From NCBI RefSeq assembly GCF_020882245.1, contig NC_083600.1, positions 46,037,019-46,101,018 on the forward strand: DNA of 64,000 nt. The letters are read 5' to 3'. Below the pieces are notes generated by a model. The model was not told the origin of the DNA. It searched no databases and was given only the letters and a program-made list of their open reading frames with translations. Positions 39,001-50,757 of this stretch are shown piece after piece. This DNA is from Rhopalosiphum padi (Eukaryota; Arthropoda; Insecta; Hemiptera; Aphididae). Both the position numbers and the translations under genes were made by a program. Position 1 is the first letter of the stretch; every line of letters starts with the position of its first letter.

Positions 39001-41129
39001 CCCAATAAAACTTATATTAAATATTTTTTGATAAAAATTTAAAATTTAATGGTGATCCAATTACCATATTATATCCTTTTAGAAAAAACAGGTAAATTAT
39101 GGCCCAATTCCTAAGAGCCTAATGAAAAATACCAAAACATACTTAAAAATACTACTAGGATATTGATAATTAAATTAGTAAACAAAATGTATTAATAATA
39201 TTACAATTTTTATTGTATATTATTTAGTTTTTTTAAATATTTAATAATAATCAATGCAGATATAGACTATATCATAGAATATTTTAGGATGTAAAATAGA
39301 AGTATTATATTAAATAACAAGACTTGATTTATGTCACTATCAAATTATCAATATTCAATACTTTATTTTTTTCTTTACTTAGGTTCTACTTCAAAAAACA
39401 TAATATAATTTTAAATTTACTTGCAAAATAATCCACATTAAAAAATTAATTTTAAGAATTCGAAGTATATAAAAATTAGTATTTGATAATAATTATTACA
39501 GACTTGACACATAATGCACAACACATGGGATTATTAAAAACAAAAGTAGTGAGAAATATTGAATGAATAAAAAACATGAAACTTATCAGTCATTATATAC
39601 AAATTGATATGTAGCCATCAACTCTGAATTTTACTTAAGCTATCTGACAAACTAAATTTATTATTCAACTATTTTATGTAAATTAATAAATGTATTAAAA
39701 AATAAAACATTTCACAGTAGATATTCAAAATCATCTTGTCTTGACTAACCCTTTCTTCAAAGTGTATCAAAAGTCAAAAAACAGAATTTTTTAATTAGAT
39801 TTTTGTATTAAAAATTGTTTTAAATTTAGTTAGCAATATTTTCTTTTCTTAAATACTTAGTATAGTATACTAATAGATTTTATAGTTCTTGATGACCCTC
39901 CAGTCTTTAAAATTTATGGTTACACCACTGGTCTAAAATTGTATTTTCACATATGTATAATTTCTATAAAAGGATTCTGCCCATAAACACTGAGATATTA
40001 CACTATTGTCCAAAATAGGATATTACAAATTTTTAAATAAAAAAAGATTATATTGAACACTAAAATATGATATAGAAATTTAAATTATGATTTAATAGCA
40101 CATAATATATTTGAAATTAATTATATAACTGAACAATCTTCTGGAAAGTGATAGGTTACACCTACCCACTACTCACCAACTGCGCAATAACTTATCTCAG
40201 TAATTTATGAAGCTTTTTATTATGAACATTAATACTCAAAGAAAAAACTTAGTGATGTGCACAATAATAAAAGTATCATTAAAGGCCAAATTTTCAAATT
40301 TTCATCAATTCTATAATCTCAAAACTATATTTAATATTTTAGTTTACCATCTAATTATAGTACTTTTTCACTAACCTACTGCTATATACATATTTAGGGC
40401 AATGGAGGAAGGAGGAGTTAGTATGGTATATTATAAAATTACTTAACAGGAAAAACTACCATGACTCACGGAATTAATTATCTGATTTAGTTCTTTTTTA
40501 TATTAAAAAAGAAAAACTATTGTCAACATTGAATTTTTTAATTTATTCCAAAGAATGATATGAAATAATAAAAAACTGCATTCAATAAGGACAACAAAAT
40601 ATTTCCCACGATTATTAAAATAATAATTAATCAAATTTATTTGATTCTACAAGTCAGGATCTTTATTTCCATACTGTATTTTTGAGTATATAAAAATGAC
40701 ATTAGCCTTCAAATATAAAAGGGGATTTAATGCATACAAAGACAGTTCATATAATATTATAAAAACATTAAAGGTAAATATTGTTAATACTTACTCTCTT
40801 AAAAGTTCAAATCAATCAAAATATCACTGATGACGTAGTAAGAATTATTATCTGAAAAAATAATAAATTGCCCTTTGAACATATTTTTTCTTTATTCAAA
40901 CTTATTAATTAGATAGGGAAGGCCTAAGTGACACAGAAATACAAAAAAAATCCATAACTAATATTGTTTTGATATAAACAATAAGATAACACACTATTAG
41001 AATAATGTATTCTACACACACAATACCCACACCAAGGATAATATTATAACATATTATTATTTTTAAGACAAACTACCAGTGTATCAGTTGTTATGAAACT
41101 GTTTAAATATTATGTTTTGAAACACAAGA

Positions 41130-44100
41130 TTTAGTGCAGTTCTTAACGAAACGAATAAAACCTCGACTGAACCGACTTAAATGGTCTATTGTCGAAGAAA
41201 AATAAAAAGCCGAATTTCATCGAACGAAAATCTCGAGATAAGCCTGTGCAATTTATTCTCGACGGTATGGAACAATAACCATTTATTACGCACGTTCATA
41301 ATAACCTTTATGCAATCGACTAGATTACCACACACGCACAACGTGTGTTCTTTGTTTCCATCTGTCATTGGTCACTAGCCATTCACACACACGCGCGCGC
41401 GGAGGTCATTAACGGGATATAATCGATTGGAAAACCAAAATTTTGTATCGTTTAGAGACTATTACCCGACCCGATAGTCTTCAATAGAGAAGATTAGACA
41501 AGCCGACCCCACCAATCATACGTAGCAAACATTCGAAAATATTATTATCAACGTCGTCGATCGGGTCCAACAGACCACCGTAAGTAATCACAACGGCGAC
41601 ATTAAAAATCGAATAAACAGAACGTACGCATATAAACGCAGTGGACTGCGGCGACTTTGACGCGTCTTAAAATACACAACAAAGCAATTGCGACGTCGGC
41701 TCGGAGAGAGGAAGTAGGCGCGAGCCAATTGAGTATACCCAAACGGCGGCAGTCGAAACGCACTTCCTAGTTGCGATTAATATAATAATAATAATAATAA
41801 TTAATATTATTATTATTATTTTAACAACAATATATTACTGCGATAGGCAGGTGTCCGGTGCGAACGAAGAACGGCCTACGGGGTACGCGGACGGCCAACG
41901 GCTCCGCTAAAAAATCGCCGAAAACAAAAACGGTTCGACGCTATGATAATAGTGGACATCCACGATGGTGACTACGCAGTCCGTAGCCATCGGGCGCTTT
42001 TAACCTAATTTGCATAGCATCAACACCGTCAACAACCTACCCGCAGCCAAGAGTGGGCGCCGCGGTGAAGGGGCTGTGGCAGTGCGGGGGGGAGGGGGAG
42101 CTGGAGGAGAAATTTCCTCAGTTTTCCCCGACAGTAAAAAATGGGTTCCGATCGAACCGAGATATGGAAAAACCACTGACGAGACACCTGATAATCTTAT
42201 GGGCAGAGCAGGACAAACAACAATAACGAGTGCAGCGACAATGGATTTATTTATGTAGATCGTCAAGGACGTGTGGCGTAGCGAGTTGGCCTCGCCGCCG
42301 CCGCCGCCGCCTCCTCCGTCATCGCCGTACCCGTCGCGGATAGGCGAAACATCTGAAAAACGTCGAATTTTCCACGGAAAAAAACCACGATCCAAAGGAT
42401 CGGGAGACTACGACGGCGGAGGCGTGCGCAGCGTTAAAATGGCGACGACAACCGGGAGAAAAAAAATTAAATATGTCCGCCAGCGCGGCGCCGTGCGCGT
42501 ACGTGTACTCACCGATATCGTCCTGTTCACCAAGTCCGTCCGACGTAAAACGTTTTTGCACTGTTCTCGCTCGACGCCGAGTAAATTTATTTTATGATGG
42601 AAACAAAAACAAAAAAAAAAATAGACACTTGCGACGATTCCGCCTGCCGAAACGACTGTTCGGAGCGAGTGCGCACGGCGGAGAGTAACGCGGCGATACG
42701 TATAGCACTGTAGCGTCGAACGGGGAGCGGAGAAAAAACTATGTATACATATATATATATATCACCGCGGAGCCACGCAACACTCGTCGAACTCGTCGGG
42801 CGAAATGACGACAAATCAGAAACGCGTATGATATCAGTGGTGGTGAACGGCGGACGGGACGACGACGACTTGCACAGTACGCACAATAGATGGATGCTCG
42901 TCCGGGCATGCGCACACGCACGATGACTCGTCGTTTTCCGGGGTGGGGAGCGGTGAGCGTGCCGCCAGTGCGGCCGCGGACGGGGAATAAAACGCGGGCT
43001 GCGGCGCCGTCGATTTGTACACACCACACATGGTGTTGCGAACTGATGACTGGTCGGTGAGTGGTGGTGTACTGGTGGCTGGTGCCTTTATGCCCGTGGT
43101 CCGCGGTTGTGTGGACGTGCGGTGTCGACGTTGCTTGGGTATTTTGGGAGGAGAACTGGAGAACGGCATTGTCTACTACGCTAACCATTTATTTTTCATT
43201 GTTAACTGCAATCCACACAACTTGCAACGACGACTATTAATGAAATGGCTAGAAATAAATAAATGGGACGGGAAGTAACCTTGGAGGAGATGATAAACTG
43301 ATGTGGCCTTTACATTAATATTTATGATTAAAGCTGAGCGTGCACGTTGTGTCGACGCATACGAGTGTGTGAAAACAATCGCGTTGCCAACGAGGCGTTT
43401 TGGTTAATTATTTTCGTCGTGACGTTCTCGTTTGTTTCGAGGGCCGAGCGATCGCGTGAAATCCAAAAAAACCGCTTACGCCATATCGGAACGGTTTCCC
43501 CCAACTTTCTACTCGCACGTCAATTGTGACGGAAAATAAAAAAAAAAAAACTAATAAGCACCGCGTGCATGATTAAAACAAAAAATATCAATTTTTTTAA
43601 CAATATTTTCGTCTCGACCCAGACGGCGTGAACCCCAATCGCGAAAAAAAAAAACACTACGTCCAATAAATCCATTGATTTCCAACTCGCGTTCGAGCAT
43701 AAACGTCATGTCAACGGTCACGAATCGCGACGTATCGATTTATCATAAAAAATATGATATAAATATTTATAATAATATATATATATAATGTGCACTATGC
43801 ACACGTGACATCATTGTTCGTATTACTCGCGACGTCACACGACGGCTTTGTGTTCGTTTGTTGTTGTTATTGTTGTAGTAGTAGTAGTAGTACTACTATA
43901 CCCATATGGCCATATATAACCCGCGCGAGATCGTTTCCGCGGTACACACACACACGTATACCGTTGCAGTATATAATAATAATATACATAGTTTTGTCTT
44001 TTCCTGATACCACTGCTGATCTCGTCCGGTTTTTTGCCCAGTCGCGGGTTGTGACGTCACACGATTCCGATTCGCAATTTTGCGCTCGCGTGTGTGTGTG

Positions 44101-44440
44101 AAGGGCAAGGGCGCGCATCAGGCTGGGGCGAAGTGCTGCGAACTGCGGAAACGTGCGCCGATGCGCAGTGGCGGTTGGACGACTACGTGTCTACGTCGCA
44201 GCCGTCGACGTGCATTCGTCGTTTGGTGGCTGTGGCTTCGGTGTTTTTAAAAATAAAACGACCGTGTTCGGCGGTCATCGTCACGATCGCGTCACTCCGG
44301 CGAGATGAACATAATTTATAAAAAATTTCGTCACGACGAAAACCGCGAACGAATGATAAATGACCCGTAGTCCGCGTACAAACGGAAATATTGCGTCGTT
44401 TTATGTACATACGTCGCTATTTTCCTACATCGCGATTCGA
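41130..44440. promoter_or_regulatory. CpG-rich promoter-like block
   Basis: Unlike the rest of the window, this block is rich in CG dinucleotides, G/C runs and many overlapping open frames on both strands, the usual by-product of few A/T-made stops. It contains AAAATGGCGACGAC near 42437, a strong minus-strand GTGAGT donor at 42512, and CA/TG tracts at 43948-43956 and 44089-44100. It fits a promoter and first exon for the ZFAND gene. No open frame here has conserved protein features that I recognise. Confidence 0.5.
41783..41822. repeat. Palindromic AAT/ATT trinucleotide tract
   Basis: A run of AAT/TAA repeats turns at TTAATATTA into a run of ATT repeats, so the tract can fold back on itself. 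It sits inside the CpG-rich block, in sharp contrast to its surroundings. Confidence 0.8.
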
Positions 44441-47400
44441 TTTTTTTGTTTTTTTTATAAATGAATATTTTATTGTTCCCTTGTTCACACACGTGCGATG
44501 TACGCCTTTTTAAATAATATTCGTCGTAGAATTACCATTTTTCCGTCGAACAAGGACGTACCTCCGTTTTTATAATTGTTCAACAGTTTTTGTTCGATAC
44601 CGGACGATGAAATCCATACACCCCAACCTAAACATAAGCACGATTTGAGAGGGCTAAGCCCCCCCCCCCCAATGGTTACCCTTCCGCCTTTATATATCTC
44701 AGGGAGCATACACACGGTACATGCATGCAATTTATAATAGCCCCTCCCCCCAAAAAAATAATTTAAAACTCAAATTGCGACATGGTCCTAAACCCTAAAA
44801 ATACATTAAACAGAAAAATTCGAATGCAGAATTAGAATTCAACTCTGAAAACTTTAAATTAATGACCTGCATAGTTGTAAAAAATGTAGTACACTTGACA
44901 CTATAGTAGCATTATAGTACCACATTCTTCTCCGTTGGGTTGGTGTTGTTTTGTAATTCAATTATCCGGATTACCTACTTAGATTGACCATAATATTATA
45001 CAAACTTCCGGAAAAACGAGTTTTTTTTTAAATATTAATGTTAACGATGAGTTAAACTTATTTGTAAAAATATATTACGTATTTATGTATCTAAAGTGGC
45101 ATTTAAATAATTAAAAAACCAAAATATAAAAACTGTTTTTATCTTTTTTATTACATTTTTCTTTTTATTAATGTTATTTAATACTTCCCTATATTTTGGG
45201 AGTAGTCCGAGTTGATTTTTCTTGTTAGAAAAGTATTGTTTCTGTAGAACGTAAATGAAGTTAAAAATTATATCAACATTTTTATGATATATGGAAAACT
45301 TTTTAACTAACATTTTTTATACGATTAGCTATTAGGTATCGATAACTTTATTAACTATTAAGTCCACGGAATTTAACAAAAAAATCTAATTAAAGAACAT
45401 AATTTAAAAAAATGTATTATACATTTATACTATACTTTTATACAATTGTATAATCGGGTCTTTATTGAACTTATTTATCTATTATTTAGTAATTTTAACT
45501 TTTAAATAGTATGTACGAATATTTATATTTAAATACAACCACCCGATCAGTTGGATTATTGATCTAAATCTGTGGTTATTGGTTAGAAAATTAAAATTAA
45601 ACAAATCATGAATCTTTTCTAGTTGTTTTTTTTTTTGTTTTTTCCGCTTACCAATAAATTATTATACAGATATATAGGATATTAGCATATTACAAGAAAT
45701 TATCGCTTCCTCGAAAATTACATTGCCTTCTTTAATGTCAGCGACATCAATGTCATAGAAATATTAATTACATTTCCGTTAGGATTTCATTGCATACAAT
45801 AATAGTTTATAATTATGTAATAGCCTAAACACAAAATATTATACTACGGAGTATTATGCGTGGATTACGAGGCAATCGGCCAATACATTTTTGCAAGCTA
45901 AAAATTGTACTTGGTATTATCTAAATCTAAAACTATAAAATGTCGAAAATAACTAATTATTACCTATTTTAAAAGGAATAAAAAGTATTTCGAATAACAC
46001 CCTCAGTTAGAGATAGGGGAACTAATCTATATTGCGTTCCACTTCAACCACTTTGGTTGTGCATTTTTTCCATTGCGCACGCGAACCATAAATAGATTAA
46101 TATAGACTGTAGTAGCTATTTTAGTTACACCTACATTTACTATAAGCCTATAAAGTCAAGTACATTACTAGTAATTAGCCAACTATTGTTGTCGTTATAG
46201 TGTAGTATACCAGCCACCAGATACTGAGTAATTATTTTAAGATATTATAAGAGTAGTGTATAACACATTTATGATTATATTATAAATTATTAATGTTATG
46301 AACATTCTTAAGTTTTTACTTTATTGAAGACTGCAAATATTTGTAGTTAAATGTTCTGTGAATTCCTCAATATATAAATCAAATGTGTTGAGAGGTATAG
46401 GGATATCATAAATGCCTAATAATTTTTAACAATCAATATAAGTGTTTATATATTATTACCTTACAAGTTACAAGTTACAATAGCAAAAATAGTTAAATTT
46501 AAATTGTCTAAATAATAGAAAATTAGCAAATAAATGAATCTATAAGGTATAAGAATAACAATAATAATAAATTATAAATGTATAATAATATGTACATTAT
46601 TATATTTTACATAATTATTCATAACATCAACATCTGTAACGGAAATTAATAATTAAATAATTTTGAATGTCGTGTCATTTTTCATATTTTAATGAAAATA
46701 CAATTATATTGAACTTGACGATTACAGCAGTGTCAAGATGTCATAATAGTCATATAAGAAATATATAGCTTTATCAAAAATATAAACTAGAAATTAAGGA
46801 GTGGCCAAATGATAATTTTATCATTCAGAAAAATATTATGTAATTGGACGGTAGATGTAAAGGGAAAATTAAGGTTTAAAATAAAGATAATATAAATTAT
46901 AAAATGTCATCTCTAAAAGAAAAATATAGTCAATGGATAAGAAAAGATAAATGAGTCATGATCTCAATTAAATCATGTGTAAAGTATACTTTAAGTTTAC
47001 TTATGTAAATTAAAAAAAATTTATGTTTGAGTTGATAATTGATAATTCTACATGAGTATATGATAATTTAATAGTATACTCAGTAAGGAAGTTACCTAAA
47101 ATGTTTTATTTCTTCGTTACATTTTCTCTAAGAATGAGACAAATTTTAATATGATAATAACCGCCCCGGTCAATCATGTTTAGATTTTAATTTAATTAAG
47201 TAATAGTGTTTTAATAAAACTTGAGATTGTTGACTATTTATGCTAAGAAAAATGTTTGATATTTGAATATATTAATTCACCCTACAGTATTATGTTGATT
47301 TCTTGTGTGTATTCTGCAATGGAATTTATATACTATATAAAATAATAAAATGTACAATAATAGCAATAGTAATCTTAATAAGTTATGACAATTTTGAACA

Positions 47401-48284
47401 TAATAATTATTTTATAGCAAATATATATATTGCATTTTATTAATTCTTTGTACATATATCCTGTATCAAAAGAAAATAATTATTTTTCGTGCATACCGAC
47501 TTATTGCTCTGGCAGTGGTGAGCCCAAATTCCCCCCCTCTTAGTAACCGATATTTTTTTAAGACAACGTACAGACATTTATGACTAATATTCCTAATTAG
47601 CAATACATATTATTATATTTAATTTGGGGACTGCCCGATAGTACAGGTCGTTGATGGGAAATGCGCAGAAATGAACAACAATCGGTCGACTGACTGATTA
47701 TTCTCTTTTGAGACAGGGTATACACTACATATTTAATTAATGTTTATTGAAATAATGACATTAGTAAAAATATATGGCTTTTAACAATATGTTTTTTAAT
47801 TGATTTTCATTAAAAATGTTTAATATTTTTTATTGATATTATTAATTTAATTCATTTCAAATAAATGTGTTCAAAGAGGTAGATATTCTATTTATTCAAA
47901 CTATATTATATTAATAAGATAATTTACAAGTAAGTTATAATTGTTGAAAGCCAGAACCAAAAATGTACATTATTTAAACTTATACAAACAATCTATAATG
48001 TTAAAATCTATATTAAAAAACAATGAGACCTAAATACTTCGTTCATTAAAGCTTTAATAACATAATTAATTATTAAATTCCAAATTTTGTAAGAGATAAA
48101 GAATACAATGTTAATATAATTTAGGCTATAAAAATTAAATAACATGTTTTAAAAATATTCCCATGGTATATATTTTAGCAGAGCAGTCATACATTATTCT
48201 CCCTCGAACAAATTTAAAACAGAGAATCAACATTTTCAATATTATAATTTATAAACATATGTATATGATGGTGTTCATTAATTT
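44441..48284. other. Intergenic A/T-rich stretch
   Basis: Between the CpG-rich block and the stop codon of the DCN1-like gene I see no exon with coding character. There is a run of eleven C at 44661-44671 and a C-rich patch near 47529-47538 beside a short repeat-like segment. The remainder is A/T-rich with dense stops. Confidence 0.45.
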
Positions 48285-50757
48285 TTACAATAATCGGGTC
48301 TCACTTATAATATGGGTTGATTTATTACGACAGACTATAGGTCTAGCCCATTCTACAAATTCATCTATTAGAACTGGCCATGCTCCTTCTTGGTCATAAT
48401 CTGTCATTTCTTCATCAATGACACAAGCAAATTCTAATAAAAGATTCCACGTATCTCTAGGTATTGATTTATTATGGTGTTCCTATAAGAAAAAGTAATT
48501 CATAAATTTAAAAAATAATGAAACAGGAATCAATCATTATTCATCATTATTAAAAGTTTAAATTATTCAGTTTTAATTTAAATTTAAAATACTTACTCTA
48601 AGAAACTGGCACCATAGATCAAGGAACCTGAATCGGCCCACAAAAATAATGTTCCAGTAAGTAATAGCCATATCAAGGTCTAGACCTTTTTGACCTATAT
48701 TCTTAGCATAATTGAATGTAAAATAGTAAAAATCTTTGAATTTTGATGGATCTGAAAGTTCTCTCTCTAAAATTGGTAATCTAATTTTTAATTTGTCTAT
48801 TGAATCAGACCTAATAAAAATTATAAAACAAATCATGTAGTTTTATTTTGTTAGAAAGTAATATGTTAGACTTATTCTATTAATAAATCAATTTCAATAC
48901 CATTATTGTACTTATTGCTAAACAAATAATTGTTCACATCTTAATTTATATTTAATACATTATACATGAGACAGATAAACCTAGTCTTCCCAGGGATAGA
49001 AGAAAATTTGAAATAAATTTAACAATTTTATTAAAAAAACGTATTTTAAACTTTTATTATTGAAACAAAATATAAATTATAAATCATACAAGAACAAAAA
49101 TTAAAAATCTCATATTTTTAAATAGGTGTCATTCATACATAAGAATACCTAAAATCAAATGCAAACATTATGTAGTGGCATCAATATCAGGTTAGCCATA
49201 GTCATACTGTTGCCATCTTATACTTCAAATCTCATTGAATCACAACTCTGCATATCATATACTGACATGAAAGTTATAAATTATGATTTATTAATGTTAT
49301 TATGAAGTCTTTTGAACGATAAAAGGAATAACAATTGATTTAAACGTATTTATAGAAACGTTGCAACTAAAAAATATTTGTAGCTTTCCTAATATAAAGA
49401 TGTTGTAAGAAAAAATTAAATTATCATATGAAATTCATAATAAATTACATTTATACACTTCTTAATATATATTATATTTAATAATCTTTGATAAAAGAAT
49501 AAAAAACAGAATTATAATACATTATTATTTTTCAATTTGAATTTTTATTTTTCATAAAACATAATATATGTTCCGATTAAATGTTTTAATAATAATAATA
49601 ATGAATTTATTAATTTGTTTACCTACACTTAAGTTAATTTAAACTTAAGAGAATATAATTTTACTTAGTAGAAGTAATGGTAATATTAATGCTACTAATT
49701 ACTCATGTTTTGTACAAAAATTAACTTTTAACCCCTTAGAGTAAGAAAAAATAGGTTTGTCTTTGTGTGCAAAATGTCTTACTTCATAAGTGGTCACTGA
49801 AAGATTATGTTTTGGATTTAAAAAATGGCATTCAAGATTTAATTAATAAAAATAGTTTAAAAATACTATCCAGTTTTAATATAGTTAATTATATTCATAA
49901 TATACACATTAATTATTAATAAACATAAATATTTATTTACCCCATTTTACTCATTCCACTTAAAAATTCTTGTTTAGTGAATTCACATTGAGCTGCTGCT
50001 TGACATTTCCAAGCAATTATGAGCACTAATATTGAGTCTGGAGGTAATTTGAGTTCATCTAGCAAACGCATAACACCTTCAACATTAATTTTGTTTGGTT
50101 CAGCTGGATCTAAAACAATACAAAAATGATGCTTAGATTAATAAACAAAATATACTTATCAAAATAGTCTTATGTAATAAATTTTACTGTAAAATACTAA
50201 AATAGCTATTTATAAACAAAAACCATTAATGTGTGATGTTAAATAAAATTATATACTGAAATAAATTTTATACAATTTTAGAAAACTAATGCTTAAAATC
50301 CTAAATAATACATTTTAATAAAAAACAATTTTACCACGATATTTAGCATACATAGCCTCCAGCTTTCTTTTATCAACTATAAAACCTAATTGGGTGTTGA
50401 TTTTTACAGTTTCATATTCTTGTGGATTTTGAAAAAAGTTATCAGACGCTTGCTCTAATTTCCAGTCATTTTTGGCTAAACAGAAAATTGCAACACTTTC
50501 AGATGTTTGTGTGAATGTCATAAATTTTTTCACTTTATCCTTTTGAGATGATTTTAATTTGTTCTGAAAATTAAACAAGTTACAACAAGATAATAAATAG
50601 ATTATATTACTTAAATATGGATACAAATAAATAAACATCAGCATTAACAAATACTATTGTAAATAGGATTATAAATGAAAATAAAAATAATAAATGAGTT
50701 TAAATGGTCTCATATGAACAACATAATCTATTATTAGTTACAAAGGTCGCTTACCAT
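48285..50757 (-). CDS. DCUN1D1: DCN1-like protein (cullin neddylation co-E3)
   Basis: DCN1-like proteins bind cullins and the NEDD8 E2 and speed cullin neddylation, so activating cullin-RING ubiquitin ligases. Exons are 50755-50757, 50335-50563, 49941-50109, 48597-48810 and 48285-48482, giving 270 residues (human DCUN1D1 259). The N-terminus MNKLKSSQKDKVKKFMTFTQ opens the UBA-like domain and is nearly the vertebrate sequence. The PONY domain follows, with VLIIAWKCQAAAQCEF, a RELSDPSKFKDFYYFTFNYA block, GLDLDMAITYW and DTWNLLLEFACVI. It ends with QEGAWPVLIDEFVEWARP. The first coding exon holds only the ATG. Similarity is closest to the DCUN1D1/D2 type; one-to-one orthology is assumed. The start lies 2.8 kb from CDC16, head-to-head. 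Confidence 0.93.

Larger units (their letters stand above)
35371..42700 (-). other. Candidate noncoding 5' exons and long introns of the ZFAND gene
   Basis: Upstream of the ZFAND start there is no other gene, but several minus-strand segments have good splice borders. These are 35371-35439 (acceptor TTTTGTAG, contiguous with the coding exon), 38225-38347 (TTTTTTTCAG acceptor, AAG|GTATTT donor) and 40795-40851 (TTTTTTCAG acceptor, GTAAGT donor). A strong GTGAGT donor at 42512 would close a first exon inside the CpG-rich block. A 38-base candidate at 37455-37492 is weaker. None has a long frame, which suits untranslated exons. The 38225-38347 piece has a short upstream reading frame (MFFIKEPMFS). 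Their membership in one transcript is inference. Confidence 0.4.

Noticed and set aside
42000..43188. Many long overlapping frames on both strands (up to about 150 codons) in the CpG-rich block
   Set aside because: They arise because G/C-rich DNA has few stop codons. Their products are Gly/Pro/Arg-rich with no recognisable domain or splice-consistent structure.
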